Below are positions 26,633-34,838 of a stretch of DNA of 64,000 nt, one piece after another; position 1 is the stretch's first letter, and every line of letters starts with the position of its first letter. The notes beneath the pieces are model-generated. The model saw only the letters and a program-made list of their open reading frames with translations, did not search any database and was not told where the DNA came from. The stretch lies in the NCBI RefSeq assembly GCF_040096075.1, contig NZ_JBBMFJ010000003.1:1-64000 (forward strand), given 5' to 3'. The stretch is from Brotaphodocola faecis (GTDB lineage: Bacteria > Bacillota > Clostridia > Lachnospirales > Lachnospiraceae). A program made the position numbers and the translations under genes.

Positions 26633-29600
26633 ATGTCAGAATCACAATTTAATTATACTGTAATAGAAAAAATGCATAAATCCCCAATATGGGATAATCA
26701 CATTCTTAAGGTTAGGGTTAGAGGAAAAGATAAGATATATGTTTTGAAATTGTATGGGGGTATTAATGAGCCCTTTCAGAAATTAGTATTTAACAGAGAA
26801 ATGGAAGCTCTTAAAGTATTGAATTCATGCAGTAATATTGTAAAGATAAGGGACACAACAGCATCATTAAAATATAATGGAAAATCTAATTATGGTGCAA
26901 TACTAATGGATTATGTAGATGGGAAGACTTTGGATTTATATGATTGGCATTCATTCACACAATTGAAGAAGTACGAAATATGTTTAAAAATTTTGCAGGC
27001 AGTATATAATGCACATGCAAATGATGTAATACATAGAGATTTAAAGCCCCAAAATATAATTTACGATGATGTAAATGACGAGATTACAATTATAGATTTT
27101 GGTTCAAGCAAGATAAAGACAATTATTGAGAAAGAAACTACTATGCCAATGTTTTCAGAAAATTATTCAGCACCAGAAGTTGTAAAAGGAAATGATATTA
27201 CTGAAAAATGCGATTACTATTCTTTGGGGGTTATTTTCTCTGAATTATTTTTGTGCAAAGAAGCAGAATCAAATGTAGAAACGATTTGTTTGATTGAAAA
27301 ATCTAGTATGGATGAAGTGTTAAAAGACATGCTTTGTTCGATGCTTCAGGATAACCCATCTGATAGACCGGAATCTATAGATGAAATTACAGATGTTTTT
27401 ACACAATTAATAGGTGAATTAAACACATCTGCAAATGATTATAGTGTTTTTATCGATTTTGAAAAAATGCGTTATTTGAAACGCAGTATGGTAATTGAAA
27501 ATAGCATGAACATGACGCAATTTACCAATTCATTTTTAAAAAGGGAATTTTCAGAAGGATACGGATATTATGATGAACACCATGGGAAATATATTATTAC
27601 AGGGAAAAATATCGTAGTGGAATGTAGTTATGATGAAAAAATAGAATCTTTTGAAGTGATGAGGATTTTTGAAGTTGCAACTGATCGTAGAAATATTAAT
27701 ATTCGTAGAAGTTTTAAAATTGAAGGTAAGCTCTCTTTTTATGATTCTAGATTTAGATATACATGTCATAATGGAAAAGATAATAAAAAGCTATGGATTA
27801 TGTTTAAAAATAGACGTGAAGAGAACGAACGATACAGGGAACGTGAAGAAAAATTTGATAAGCTATTTGGAAGCTGGCAAGAGGGATTAGAGGAATCTAT
27901 TATTAGCGAAAAGGACAAAGTTGCAAAAATAGTATATTCTGAATCGTATATTGATAATGGTCAAATTGTTTTAGAAGTAGACGAATGTCAAAATAAGTCA
28001 ATAGATGAGTTGGAGCAAAATACAAAATTTATTATTGAAGGTGTTGATGATAGAGGACAACCTGTATATTTTGAATTGGGTATTCTAGATGATATTATAT
28101 GTGATGACGATAGCGTTAAAATAGTTATACAAATGCCTAAAAAAGTGTTAAAAGGAAATGTAAGAACACTGCTTAAGAAGAAAAGCAATGTTATGGAAGA
28201 CTTTCGCGCAAATACCAGTTCTTATAAGCGTCAGATGAATGCAATTAGATCATTAAAAAGTGAAGAGTATTCTGCACGAAATTTGAAAGATATTTTGTTA
28301 AATGTTGAAGAACCAGAGGAGATACCAACGATATTTGAACCCAAATTTATTGCACAAAAGCTAAATACATCACAACAACAAGCGGTCATAAAAGCTTTAA
28401 ACTCTGAAAATATTGGATTGATACAGGGACCACCTGGAACTGGGAAAACAAAGGTAATAAAGGAAATAATAGGACAAGTTGTTACGAAATCTATAAAAAC
28501 AGCAGATAGTCCTAGAATACTTATTGTTTCGCAGTCACATACAGCGGTGGATAATATTTTGGAAGGCCTAGATAGTACTATTTCAGATGATTTAGAAATA
28601 GTCAGAATAGGAGCTGACAAAAATGTATCACCCAAAATAACTTGTAGATATACGATGCCAGCTCATAGAGACAAGCTTTTTTCTGATGTGAAGAAGAATG
28701 TTGAAGAGTATGACAAAAGTATGGAAGAAGTATACCAAGACATATCAGATCAGAGAATTCTTGACAGATGGAAGAAAATAAAAGAAATACAAAAGGATTG
28801 GATTGATAGGTCTGTAGAAAAGGACTGCCTTGATTATCAGTTAGTACGAAGTGCTACGGTTATAGCAGGAACATGTATAGGTTTTTTAGCAAATAGTTTT
28901 GTTAAAGATATGGAATTTGATTATGTTATTATTGATGAAGCGGCAAAGGCAACAACGCCGGAATTGCTAGTTTCTATAATCAAAGCAAAAAAGATAATTT
29001 TAGTAGGAGATCAAAATCAGTTACCAGCCTATGCAGACCAAAGCATATCTCCAAAGATTGCAAAACTTACAAAAAATCCAGAATATAGAATGTTTGATAT
29101 ATTATTCGAAACATTACCAAATTCACACAAGCAAGTTTTAAGTACCCAATATAGAATGATAAGAAATATTGGAAATTTGATTAGTACTGTTTTCTATGGA
29201 GGAACAATTGATACTGGGTGCAAGGACGAAGATAAACTTCATGGACTATCGAGATACGAAGGTAATTCTATAATTTGGTTTGATACTTCAGAAAACAGAA
29301 GAAGGAAGCAGAAGAAAACCAAAGGAAATTCATTCATGAATGAGGAAGAAAAACGTATTATTTTAGATATTCTTGAGGATTTAAAGAAATCGAATGAATT
29401 AGATAACCAAGATATAGGGATAATTACCGGATATAGTGGACAAAAAGATATTCTTCGAAATTCAGTTAAAGCAATCGGATATGATAAAATTGCACAAATT
29501 GATATTAATGTGTTAGATGCATTTCAAGGACGCGAGAATGATATTATTATGTATAGTACAGTAAGAACAGATAATTCAATTGGATTCCAGAAAGAAAAGG

Positions 29601-29773
29601 AGCGTGTAAATGTTGCTTTTTCTAGGGCAAAAAAATTGTTGATAATCTGTGGTGACTTAAATTTCTTTTATAATTATAATGATCCAAATAATAAATTTAT
29701 TGAAATAATAGACTACATTAGAACTCACGATCATTGCAAGATTATTTCATGTAAGGGAGGAAATCTATTTTGA
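26633..29773 (+). CDS. Ser/Thr protein kinase fused to UPF1-like SF1 helicase
   Basis: 1046 aa. Residues 1-270 form a Hanks-type kinase: Lys39 (VLKLY), Glu56, the catalytic loop HRDLKPQN (His134-Asn141), DFG (Asp155) and APE (180-182) are all present. The glycine-rich loop is poorly conserved. The middle (about 290-580) has no recognised domain. Residues about 585-1046 are an SF1B helicase: GPPGTGKT (599-606), SHTAVDN, DEAA (768-771), GDQNQLP, QYRM (839-842), DAFQGRE and VNVAFSRAK. It overlaps the next gene by 4 bases. AT-rich and island-borne, so an anti-phage role is plausible but inferred. ATG follows GGAGGAAAATAA. Confidence 0.88.
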   Translation: MSESQFNYTVIEKMHKSPIWDNHILKVRVRGKDKIYVLKLYGGINEPFQKLVFNREMEALKVLNSCSNIVKIRDTTASLKYNGKSNYGAILMDYVDGKTLDLYDWHSFTQLKKYEICLKILQAVYNAHANDVIHRDLKPQNIIYDDVNDEITIIDFGSSKIKTIIEKETTMPMFSENYSAPEVVKGNDITEKCDYYSLGVIFSELFLCKEAESNVETICLIEKSSMDEVLKDMLCSMLQDNPSDRPESIDEITDVFTQLIGELNTSANDYSVFIDFEKMRYLKRSMVIENSMNMTQFTNSFLKREFSEGYGYYDEHHGKYIITGKNIVVECSYDEKIESFEVMRIFEVATDRRNINIRRSFKIEGKLSFYDSRFRYTCHNGKDNKKLWIMFKNRREENERYREREEKFDKLFGSWQEGLEESIISEKDKVAKIVYSESYIDNGQIVLEVDECQNKSIDELEQNTKFIIEGVDDRGQPVYFELGILDDIICDDDSVKIVIQMPKKVLKGNVRTLLKKKSNVMEDFRANTSSYKRQMNAIRSLKSEEYSARNLKDILLNVEEPEEIPTIFEPKFIAQKLNTSQQQAVIKALNSENIGLIQGPPGTGKTKVIKEIIGQVVTKSIKTADSPRILIVSQSHTAVDNILEGLDSTISDDLEIVRIGADKNVSPKITCRYTMPAHRDKLFSDVKKNVEEYDKSMEEVYQDISDQRILDRWKKIKEIQKDWIDRSVEKDCLDYQLVRSATVIAGTCIGFLANSFVKDMEFDYVIIDEAAKATTPELLVSIIKAKKIILVGDQNQLPAYADQSISPKIAKLTKNPEYRMFDILFETLPNSHKQVLSTQYRMIRNIGNLISTVFYGGTIDTGCKDEDKLHGLSRYEGNSIIWFDTSENRRRKQKKTKGNSFMNEEEKRIILDILEDLKKSNELDNQDIGIITGYSGQKDILRNSVKAIGYDKIAQIDINVLDAFQGRENDIIMYSTVRTDNSIGFQKEKERVNVAFSRAKKLLIICGDLNFFYNYNDPNNKFIEIIDYIRTHDHCKIISCKGGNLF

Positions 29774-31059
29774 AAAAATTAATGGAAGATTTGTTCCAAC
29801 ACATTATACCTGTAAATGAAGGATATGATTATCTTTTTTCTGATTTAGTTTACGTACCAATATATGAGACATCATTGCTTGTAACCAAAAGAACCATTAT
29901 GCCAATTAGTCTTGTTGAAGAAAAAGTACTTCAGCTTATTGATGTAGGTGTTTATCAAATTGATGAGATAGCTCAGATATTAGGATTGGAACGAAAGTTG
30001 TTAGATGTAACGTTAGCAGATTTGTATTCAAAAAATCTTGTAATGGTATCGACTAATTCTTGTAAGATGATGACAGCAGGTAGAGAGGCGTTAAACAATC
30101 TTAATAGAACAGAAAAAAAACAAGATATTTTGAAAAATGTATGTCTTGATGGAATTTTAGGGAATATTATTGATTCCTCAGCGTATGAATTGCTGAATAA
30201 TGTACGAGATAACGATGGAAAATTGAAACCAATAATTCCTATTGGAGAAGTCAAATATTATATAGAGCAATTCAAAAGGATATCTCAGATATTTGACGAA
30301 GAAAATATTTTGTATTTTTCAGAGGGAGTTCAGCCGGTAAAAGAAGAATTGTTGAAAATAGATAAGGTTGATAGTACGTTTGTTAAATATATTAAAATAC
30401 CAATTCACATATATGTAAGCTCGAATGGTTTGGATATTGATATTGTACAAGTATCAAATAAGCATAAAGAGTTGTTGGAATTGTACAAAGATTATATCAT
30501 TGAACAGATAAATAATAAAAAGGTATTAAAGAACCATTTTAAGTATAGAAGAATTAATCAACAGGGGTATGAAGGAGAGATTCTTGAAGAAAAGAGTGGT
30601 CTATATGATGAGTTAAAAAAGATACATTTTACAAAAAACAAAAAAGGTATTGATTATACCCTTATCACAGATGAAGTTTTTAATGATAGAAAATTAATGG
30701 ATGGTGAATATAGAGATATTCTAAAATACATTGTTTCTCAATCTTCGGATGTGGATTTATATGTAGATAATCTTGACGATTGGGCATTTGATAGTCAATT
30801 TACTGCTGCGCTTACAGAGAATATGGGTAAATCAAATTTATCAATATATTATGCACAATCTAATAATATAAAAGCTGCAAAAAAACAAATTGAGTGGAAT
30901 TTTAAAGGCGGGTGCAAATGTGTAGAAAAAGATAAGAAATGTTTTTTTTGCTGGAAGACAGAATCATATTTGCTTTATGGTGTGCCAAAATTAAGAAATG
31001 TGATAGATGACAATACAACGTGTCTTTGTATGTCATACTACTTGCGCATTAACGCATAA
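29770..31059 (+). CDS. Partner protein of the kinase-helicase, wHTH plus Cys cluster, unknown family
   Basis: 429 aa, not recognised. It starts at TTG in a TTGA overlap with the helicase stop, behind AAGGGAGG, so the two are translationally coupled. Residues about 45-110 look like a winged helix (EEKVLQLIDVGVYQIDEIAQILGLERKLLDVTLADL, then YSKNLVMVS). The centre is alpha/beta with no catalytic motif I can name; no HKD pair, so not an evident phospholipase D. The C-terminus has CKC, CFFC and CLC (about residues 380-425), a probable zinc site. It may be a DNA- or RNA-sensing or effector partner. Confidence 0.75.
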   Translation: MKKLMEDLFQHIIPVNEGYDYLFSDLVYVPIYETSLLVTKRTIMPISLVEEKVLQLIDVGVYQIDEIAQILGLERKLLDVTLADLYSKNLVMVSTNSCKMMTAGREALNNLNRTEKKQDILKNVCLDGILGNIIDSSAYELLNNVRDNDGKLKPIIPIGEVKYYIEQFKRISQIFDEENILYFSEGVQPVKEELLKIDKVDSTFVKYIKIPIHIYVSSNGLDIDIVQVSNKHKELLELYKDYIIEQINNKKVLKNHFKYRRINQQGYEGEILEEKSGLYDELKKIHFTKNKKGIDYTLITDEVFNDRKLMDGEYRDILKYIVSQSSDVDLYVDNLDDWAFDSQFTAALTENMGKSNLSIYYAQSNNIKAAKKQIEWNFKGGCKCVEKDKKCFFCWKTESYLLYGVPKLRNVIDDNTTCLCMSYYLRINA

Positions 31060-31333
31060 TATGGAATATGTTTATTGCAGTGATGATTATGATGAGTCAT
31101 TTTTATAGAGAACTATGATTATTAGGCTTTTATCTAAGAAGCACAGCTTTTTATCCATAAGATGGAACCTTAGTTTATCGGATTTTAGGGATTCACATAC
31201 AGCCGGTGGATTTTGAAGGGGAAAATGGTCAATAAAAATGTTTGATTAACACTCATAATAGGGTACAATACAAGTAGCAAAATAAAATATCGCACCAGTG
31301 GTGCGAGAAATAATGAAAAATGGGGTATGAAAA

Positions 31334-32800
31334 ATGGCAAGAGACACATTGTTTTCTGGAGAATCAAAAAATATTGAATACAAAGTTACTTTACCAGATA
31401 AAAGTGAAAAGTACATGAAAACAATCGTAGCTTTTGCCAATACCCAGGGCGGAAAGCTGGTTGTAGGCGTAGATGATAAGACACACGAGATTGTGGGTGT
31501 GGAAAATGAAATATTATTTCAGTTAATGGATGGAATTGCCAATGCTGTTTCAGATTCTTGTATGCCACAAATTATTCCAGATATTGAACCGCAGACAGTA
31601 GATGAGAAAACTGTGATTATTGTATCAGTAGAAGCAGGAAAGAACCGCCCATATTATCTGAAATCAAAAGGGAAAGAGAATGGTACCTATATTCGTGTGG
31701 CAGGTACATCCAGACAGGCTTTTCCAGAGAAAATAAGAGAACTTGAAATGGAAGGAGCTAGAATTTCGTGGGATGAACTTACTTGTGTAGGATATCCTGT
31801 TTCAAAAGAAGCAACAGAAAAGCTTTGTAGTGACATTGAAAGTTTTCGTGAAAAAGTTGGAATGACAGAACGTTCAGTGAAGAAAGAGCAGCTTATTAAC
31901 TGGAAAATTCTGAAACAAAGTGAGGGACAGTTATTAGCAACGAATGCCTATGCATTGTTAACTTCTGATTATTTTCCGTTTTCTAAAACCCAATGTGCAG
32001 TCTTTAAAGGAACAGATCGGGCTGTATTTCTGGATAAAAGAGAATTTACAGGACCGATTTATACGCAGATTGAAGAGACTGTGGATTTTGTACTGAGAAA
32101 TATAAGACTTGGAGCAACAATTGATGGTCTGGTGAGAAAGGAAAAATATGAGCTTCCACCAGAGGCAATCAGAGAAATGATTATTAATGCACATTGTCAT
32201 CGAAATTTATTGGACGAATCCTGTATTCAGGTTGCAGTTTATGATGATCGACTGGAAGTGACTTCTCCAGGCGGACTATATAATGGACTGACTTACGAGG
32301 AAGTCATGAACGGTCATTCAAAAATCAGAAATAAAGCAATTGCTAATATTTTTAGTCAGATGGGGCTTGTGGAAGCCTGGGGCAGTGGTATAAAGAGAAT
32401 TTTTAATGCGGCGAAGGAATATGATCTTCCAGAACCCAAATTTCAAGAATTCGATAATATGTTTCGGGTAGAATTATTTAGAAATAATTCTATGACAGAG
32501 TTGGAGAAAGAAGCCGGAGAAAGTTCGGAGAAGAGTCGGAGAAGAGTCGGAGAAGGTTCGGATATAATTAGAGGTTATGAATTGTCGGATACACAGAAGA
32601 AAATTGTGAATCTTCTTCTCTGTGATAGGCAGCTATCGGCAGCAAAAATAGCAGAACAATTAGGTATGGGAAGCCGGAGCATAGAAAAAAATATTAAGAA
32701 ATTAAAAGAACTTGGTATTCTTATCCGGCATGGTTCTCCTAAAAATGGATATTGGGAAGTTATAGATTGTGGGGAAAAGAACAATGGGGATACCGAATGA
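31334..32800 (+). CDS. AlbA_2/Schlafen-like ATP-binding transcriptional regulator
   Basis: 488 aa of the COG2865 type. An N-terminal AlbA_2 domain (about 5-130: ESKNIEYKVTLPD, FANTQGGKLVVGVDD, YIRVAGTSRQA) is followed by a GHKL-like HATPase_c_4 domain (about 255-385: AIREMIINAHCHRNL, DRLEVTSPGGL, GLVEAWGSGIKRI). A C-terminal wHTH (LSAAKIAEQLGMGSRSIEKNIKKLKELG) completes it. A short in-frame repeat of GGAGAAGAGTC near 32525-32550 encodes a low-complexity linker. The role is regulatory or defence-related by family; the target is unknown. It may be independent of the kinase-helicase pair, 274 bases upstream. Confidence 0.82.
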   Translation: MARDTLFSGESKNIEYKVTLPDKSEKYMKTIVAFANTQGGKLVVGVDDKTHEIVGVENEILFQLMDGIANAVSDSCMPQIIPDIEPQTVDEKTVIIVSVEAGKNRPYYLKSKGKENGTYIRVAGTSRQAFPEKIRELEMEGARISWDELTCVGYPVSKEATEKLCSDIESFREKVGMTERSVKKEQLINWKILKQSEGQLLATNAYALLTSDYFPFSKTQCAVFKGTDRAVFLDKREFTGPIYTQIEETVDFVLRNIRLGATIDGLVRKEKYELPPEAIREMIINAHCHRNLLDESCIQVAVYDDRLEVTSPGGLYNGLTYEEVMNGHSKIRNKAIANIFSQMGLVEAWGSGIKRIFNAAKEYDLPEPKFQEFDNMFRVELFRNNSMTELEKEAGESSEKSRRRVGEGSDIIRGYELSDTQKKIVNLLLCDRQLSAAKIAEQLGMGSRSIEKNIKKLKELGILIRHGSPKNGYWEVIDCGEKNNGDTE

Positions 32801-33005
32801 TTACATGGCAATGTCCTATCGCATGGAAATTGTAGAAGACAAAGATGAAGGCGGATTTGTGAATTTTTATCCAGATCTGCCAGGTTGCATTACTTGTGGC
32901 GAGACTGTGGAAAGTGCGGTAAGGAATGCATTGGATGCGAAAAAAGCGTGGTTTGAAGCATATTTTCAAAATAGCGATTGCGAAACACATATGCTATGGT
33001 TATAA
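32784..33005 (+). CDS. HicB-like antitoxin-type protein, orphan and shortened
   Basis: 73 aa. YRMEIVEDKDEGGFVNFYPDLPGCITCGETVESAVRNALDAKKAWFEA is the HicB partial RNase H fold. The C-terminal DNA-binding or extension part is missing and replaced by NSDCETHMLWL. No hicA toxin lies next to it. It overlaps the end of the AlbA_2 gene; the ATG at 32784 is the likely start. Probably a decayed toxin-antitoxin remnant near the island end. Confidence 0.72.
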   Translation: MGIPNDYMAMSYRMEIVEDKDEGGFVNFYPDLPGCITCGETVESAVRNALDAKKAWFEAYFQNSDCETHMLWL

Positions 33006-33010
33006 TGAAA

Positions 33011-33029
33011 TGGCAACAAATTGGCAACA
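33011..33029. repeat. Paired 8-bp direct repeats (possible integrase arm sites)
   Basis: TGGCAACA at 33011-33018 and 33022-33029, 11 bases start to start, about 90 bases left of att B. Same spacing as the pairs near att A and att C. Confidence 0.5.
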
Positions 33030-33120
33030 GAAAATCAGCAAGCCAAAATAATATATGTAACAGAGATAAAATAACGGCAGAAACGAGATGAAAACTAAAT
33101 AAATATGTTTAATAATATCT

Positions 33121-33143
33121 CCGAAATTGCCGAGTTTGAATAA
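33121..33143 (+). other. att site B: degenerate guaA end
   Basis: CCGAAATTGC then CGAGTTTGAATAA. The 12 terminal bases match the guaA stop region, the rest is diverged. A hairpin (33152-33164 with 33176-33188) follows, as after the other two sites. Confidence 0.55.
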
Positions 33144-33204
33144 AAAAATGAAGCTCGGAAATCCAGTGTTTATGCGGATTTCCGGGCTCTTGTTATGTGA
33201 TTTG

Positions 33205-33269
33205 GAGAGTGTAAAATAAAGTGCGTAAGCTTTGTTACCGGTAACTTACACACTTTATTTTACACTCTC
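33205..33269. repeat. 25-bp inverted repeat with internal palindrome
   Basis: Arms at 33205-33229 and 33245-33269 match at 24 of 25 positions (GAGTGTAAAATAAAGTG and its complement). The interval contains the 12-base palindrome GTTACCGGTAAC (33234-33245). It lacks a T-tract. The 33006-33372 gap otherwise holds att B and its terminator-like hairpin, no gene. Confidence 0.65.
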
Positions 33270-33372
33270 GTGTTTTATGTGTATACAGAGAGATTTTAGG
33301 TGTTATGTGGGACATGATACACAGTGAAGAGATGTTTTGTGTATGCAGTAATTGATTGAAGGGGCCGATTGA

Positions 33373-33717
33373 ATGAAGAAAAAAAGAATCGTTTTATATA
33401 AAGTAAGGCTGGAAGAAGATAAGCAGTTAAGGAACCATTGGACAGGCGTAAATGTGGAAGAGGCGAAACAGATTGCAGAAATTGTAGAGCCAGTTTTTCG
33501 GGGCTTGGACAGAGAACAGATCGTAGTGCTGTATTTTGATACGAAGATGAAGCCGATAGGTATGGAGATTGTGGCGATAGGAGGAACAAAGGCCTGTATA
33601 GTTGAAACCTCCAATATTTTTAAAGGAGCAATAGCAGCAAGAGTGCCGCTGTCGCGACCCGCCGCAGGCGGAGAATCCTGCAAGCAGGATTCTTTTTCAT
33701 CAGAACCGGGAAAATGA
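33373..33717 (+). pseudogene. Truncated RadC-like (JAB domain) protein
   Basis: The reading WTGVNVEEAKQIAEIVEPVFRGLDREQIVVLYFDTKMKPIGMEIVAIGGTKACIVETSNIFKGAI matches the first part of the RadC/JAB fold (expected LDTKNRPIG...HPREVFKAAI). The metal-binding HxH...D part is missing. After residue 92 the frame runs into unrelated ARVPLSRPAAGGE, followed by a terminator hairpin (33673-33692). Common on islands and ICEs; here nonfunctional as a JAB enzyme. Confidence 0.75.
33673..33697 (+). terminator. Terminator overlapping the RadC-like remnant's end
   Basis: GAATCCTGC and GCAGGATTC form a 9-bp stem with a tight AA loop, then TTTTT. Confidence 0.75.
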
Positions 33718-34644
33718 TCCCAGCTCCGTGTGCCTTTTCACTAATTCAATAAAATACTGTGCGGCCTTTGTCAAGACTGCGTTTTTGTGGTAAATGATGC
33801 ATAAGGTTGCTTTGGAGTTATCATGATCCAGACGGAAAAATGCTCCATAATGGTGGGAGAATGCCACATAATCCTGCAGCAGGGCAAAACCAAGTCCCGC
33901 CTGGACCAGGCTAAAGATTGCAGCCTCCTCTGATAAACGGATCATATTTTTCGGTTGGAAGTCATAGGGTTTTAAGATATTTTCTTCCCATTTTTTGTGA
34001 CGTTCCGTGGGAATAGCACTGATAAAGGTTTCGTTCTGGAAATCATTCAGATTTACTGGTTCACGTAACCTCCAATCTGGTTGTTTTGCTGCAATCTGGG
34101 CAATAGGATGAGTTGGTGGGGCAGCTAAAAGACAGTAGTAGTCGAATAGGGGTTCATAGATCAGATCCTGTTTAAATTCATTTGGAACATTGGCCTGATC
34201 CATCACAAAGGCGAGGTCCAGATAACCGGAAGAAACCATATTTTCAAAACCATCGGTGGAACGGGTGTTAATAGTCAGCTGGATGTTGGGAAATTCTTTC
34301 TGAAATTCTGGAAGAACGATGGAAAGGAACATAGGAGCTCTTCCACTAGAAATTCCAATAGATAACTGTCCAGTACGGGATTGGCGTACATCTTCCAACT
34401 GACGGTTTAATTTTCCTTCCAGTAATTGCTGTTGACGGAACGTGTTTAAAATCATTTCTCCGGTATAGGTAGGCGTCAGATGTCCACCTTTATATTCAAA
34501 AATCTTTGTGTCATAGGTTTTTTCCAGAGAGGCGATTAACTGACTTAATGCGGACTGGGATACATACAATTCTTTGGCAGCCTTAGTAATCGACTGAGTT
34601 TCTGCAATTTTCAGAAGATAATCAATTTTACGTTCATTAACCAT
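33700..34644 (-). CDS. LysR-family transcriptional regulator
   Basis: 314 aa. An N-terminal winged helix (ERKIDYLLKIAETQSITKAAKELYVSQSALSQLIASLEKTYDTKIFE) precedes a periplasmic-binding-like ligand domain (about 90-300, with LSIGISSGRAPMFLSIVLPEFQKEFP). It is divergent from the SLC13-type carrier gene and most likely controls the cluster to its right in response to a substrate. Two TGCTTATG repeats, 30 bases apart in the shared intergenic region, are candidate binding sites. Confidence 0.9.
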   Translation of the reverse strand: MVNERKIDYLLKIAETQSITKAAKELYVSQSALSQLIASLEKTYDTKIFEYKGGHLTPTYTGEMILNTFRQQQLLEGKLNRQLEDVRQSRTGQLSIGISSGRAPMFLSIVLPEFQKEFPNIQLTINTRSTDGFENMVSSGYLDLAFVMDQANVPNEFKQDLIYEPLFDYYCLLAAPPTHPIAQIAAKQPDWRLREPVNLNDFQNETFISAIPTERHKKWEENILKPYDFQPKNMIRLSEEAAIFSLVQAGLGFALLQDYVAFSHHYGAFFRLDHDNSKATLCIIYHKNAVLTKAAQYFIELVKRHTELGSFSRF

Positions 34645-34727
34645 AATTTCCCCCCAATAAAATGCTTACATCTAAGAAAATTATAACATGTCGGATCGGA
34701 AACGAAAAGTAAAGAAGTATTAGAAAA

Positions 34728-34785
34728 TGCTTATGAAAACCCAAGTGATTAACGATTTGCTTATGGGGACCGGAGAAATTATAAT
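34728..34785 (+). promoter_or_regulatory. LysR-controlled promoter of the carrier operon
   Basis: TTGCTT (34757-34762), 17-bp spacer, TATAAT (34780-34785). TGCTTATG occurs at 34728-34735 and 34758-34765; the second overlaps the -35 box, as expected for an activator site. Confidence 0.65.
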
Positions 34786-34838
34786 AAAGATACAAAGAAA
34801 CGCTGGCCAGCGAAAAAATACTTAGGAGGAAAAGAGTA

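Larger units (their letters stand above)
24738..33143. mobile_element. Genomic island 1 at guaA (AT-rich)
   Basis: Bounded by att A and the weaker att B. Contents: XRE regulator, excisionase-like protein, broken methylase, kinase-helicase operon, Schlafen/AlbA ATPase, HicB-like protein. It is much more AT-rich than guaA and its neighbours. No integrase remains, so it looks immobilised or dependent on another integrase. Confidence 0.65.

Noticed and set aside
29770..31059. Phospholipase D-like assignment for the kinase-helicase partner
   Set aside because: No HxK(x4)D motif is present anywhere in the protein.
32510..32570. GGAGAAGAGTC microrepeats as a functional repeat array
   Set aside because: They lie in frame within the AlbA_2 gene and encode a short Ser/Glu/Arg linker; slippage-type duplication is enough.
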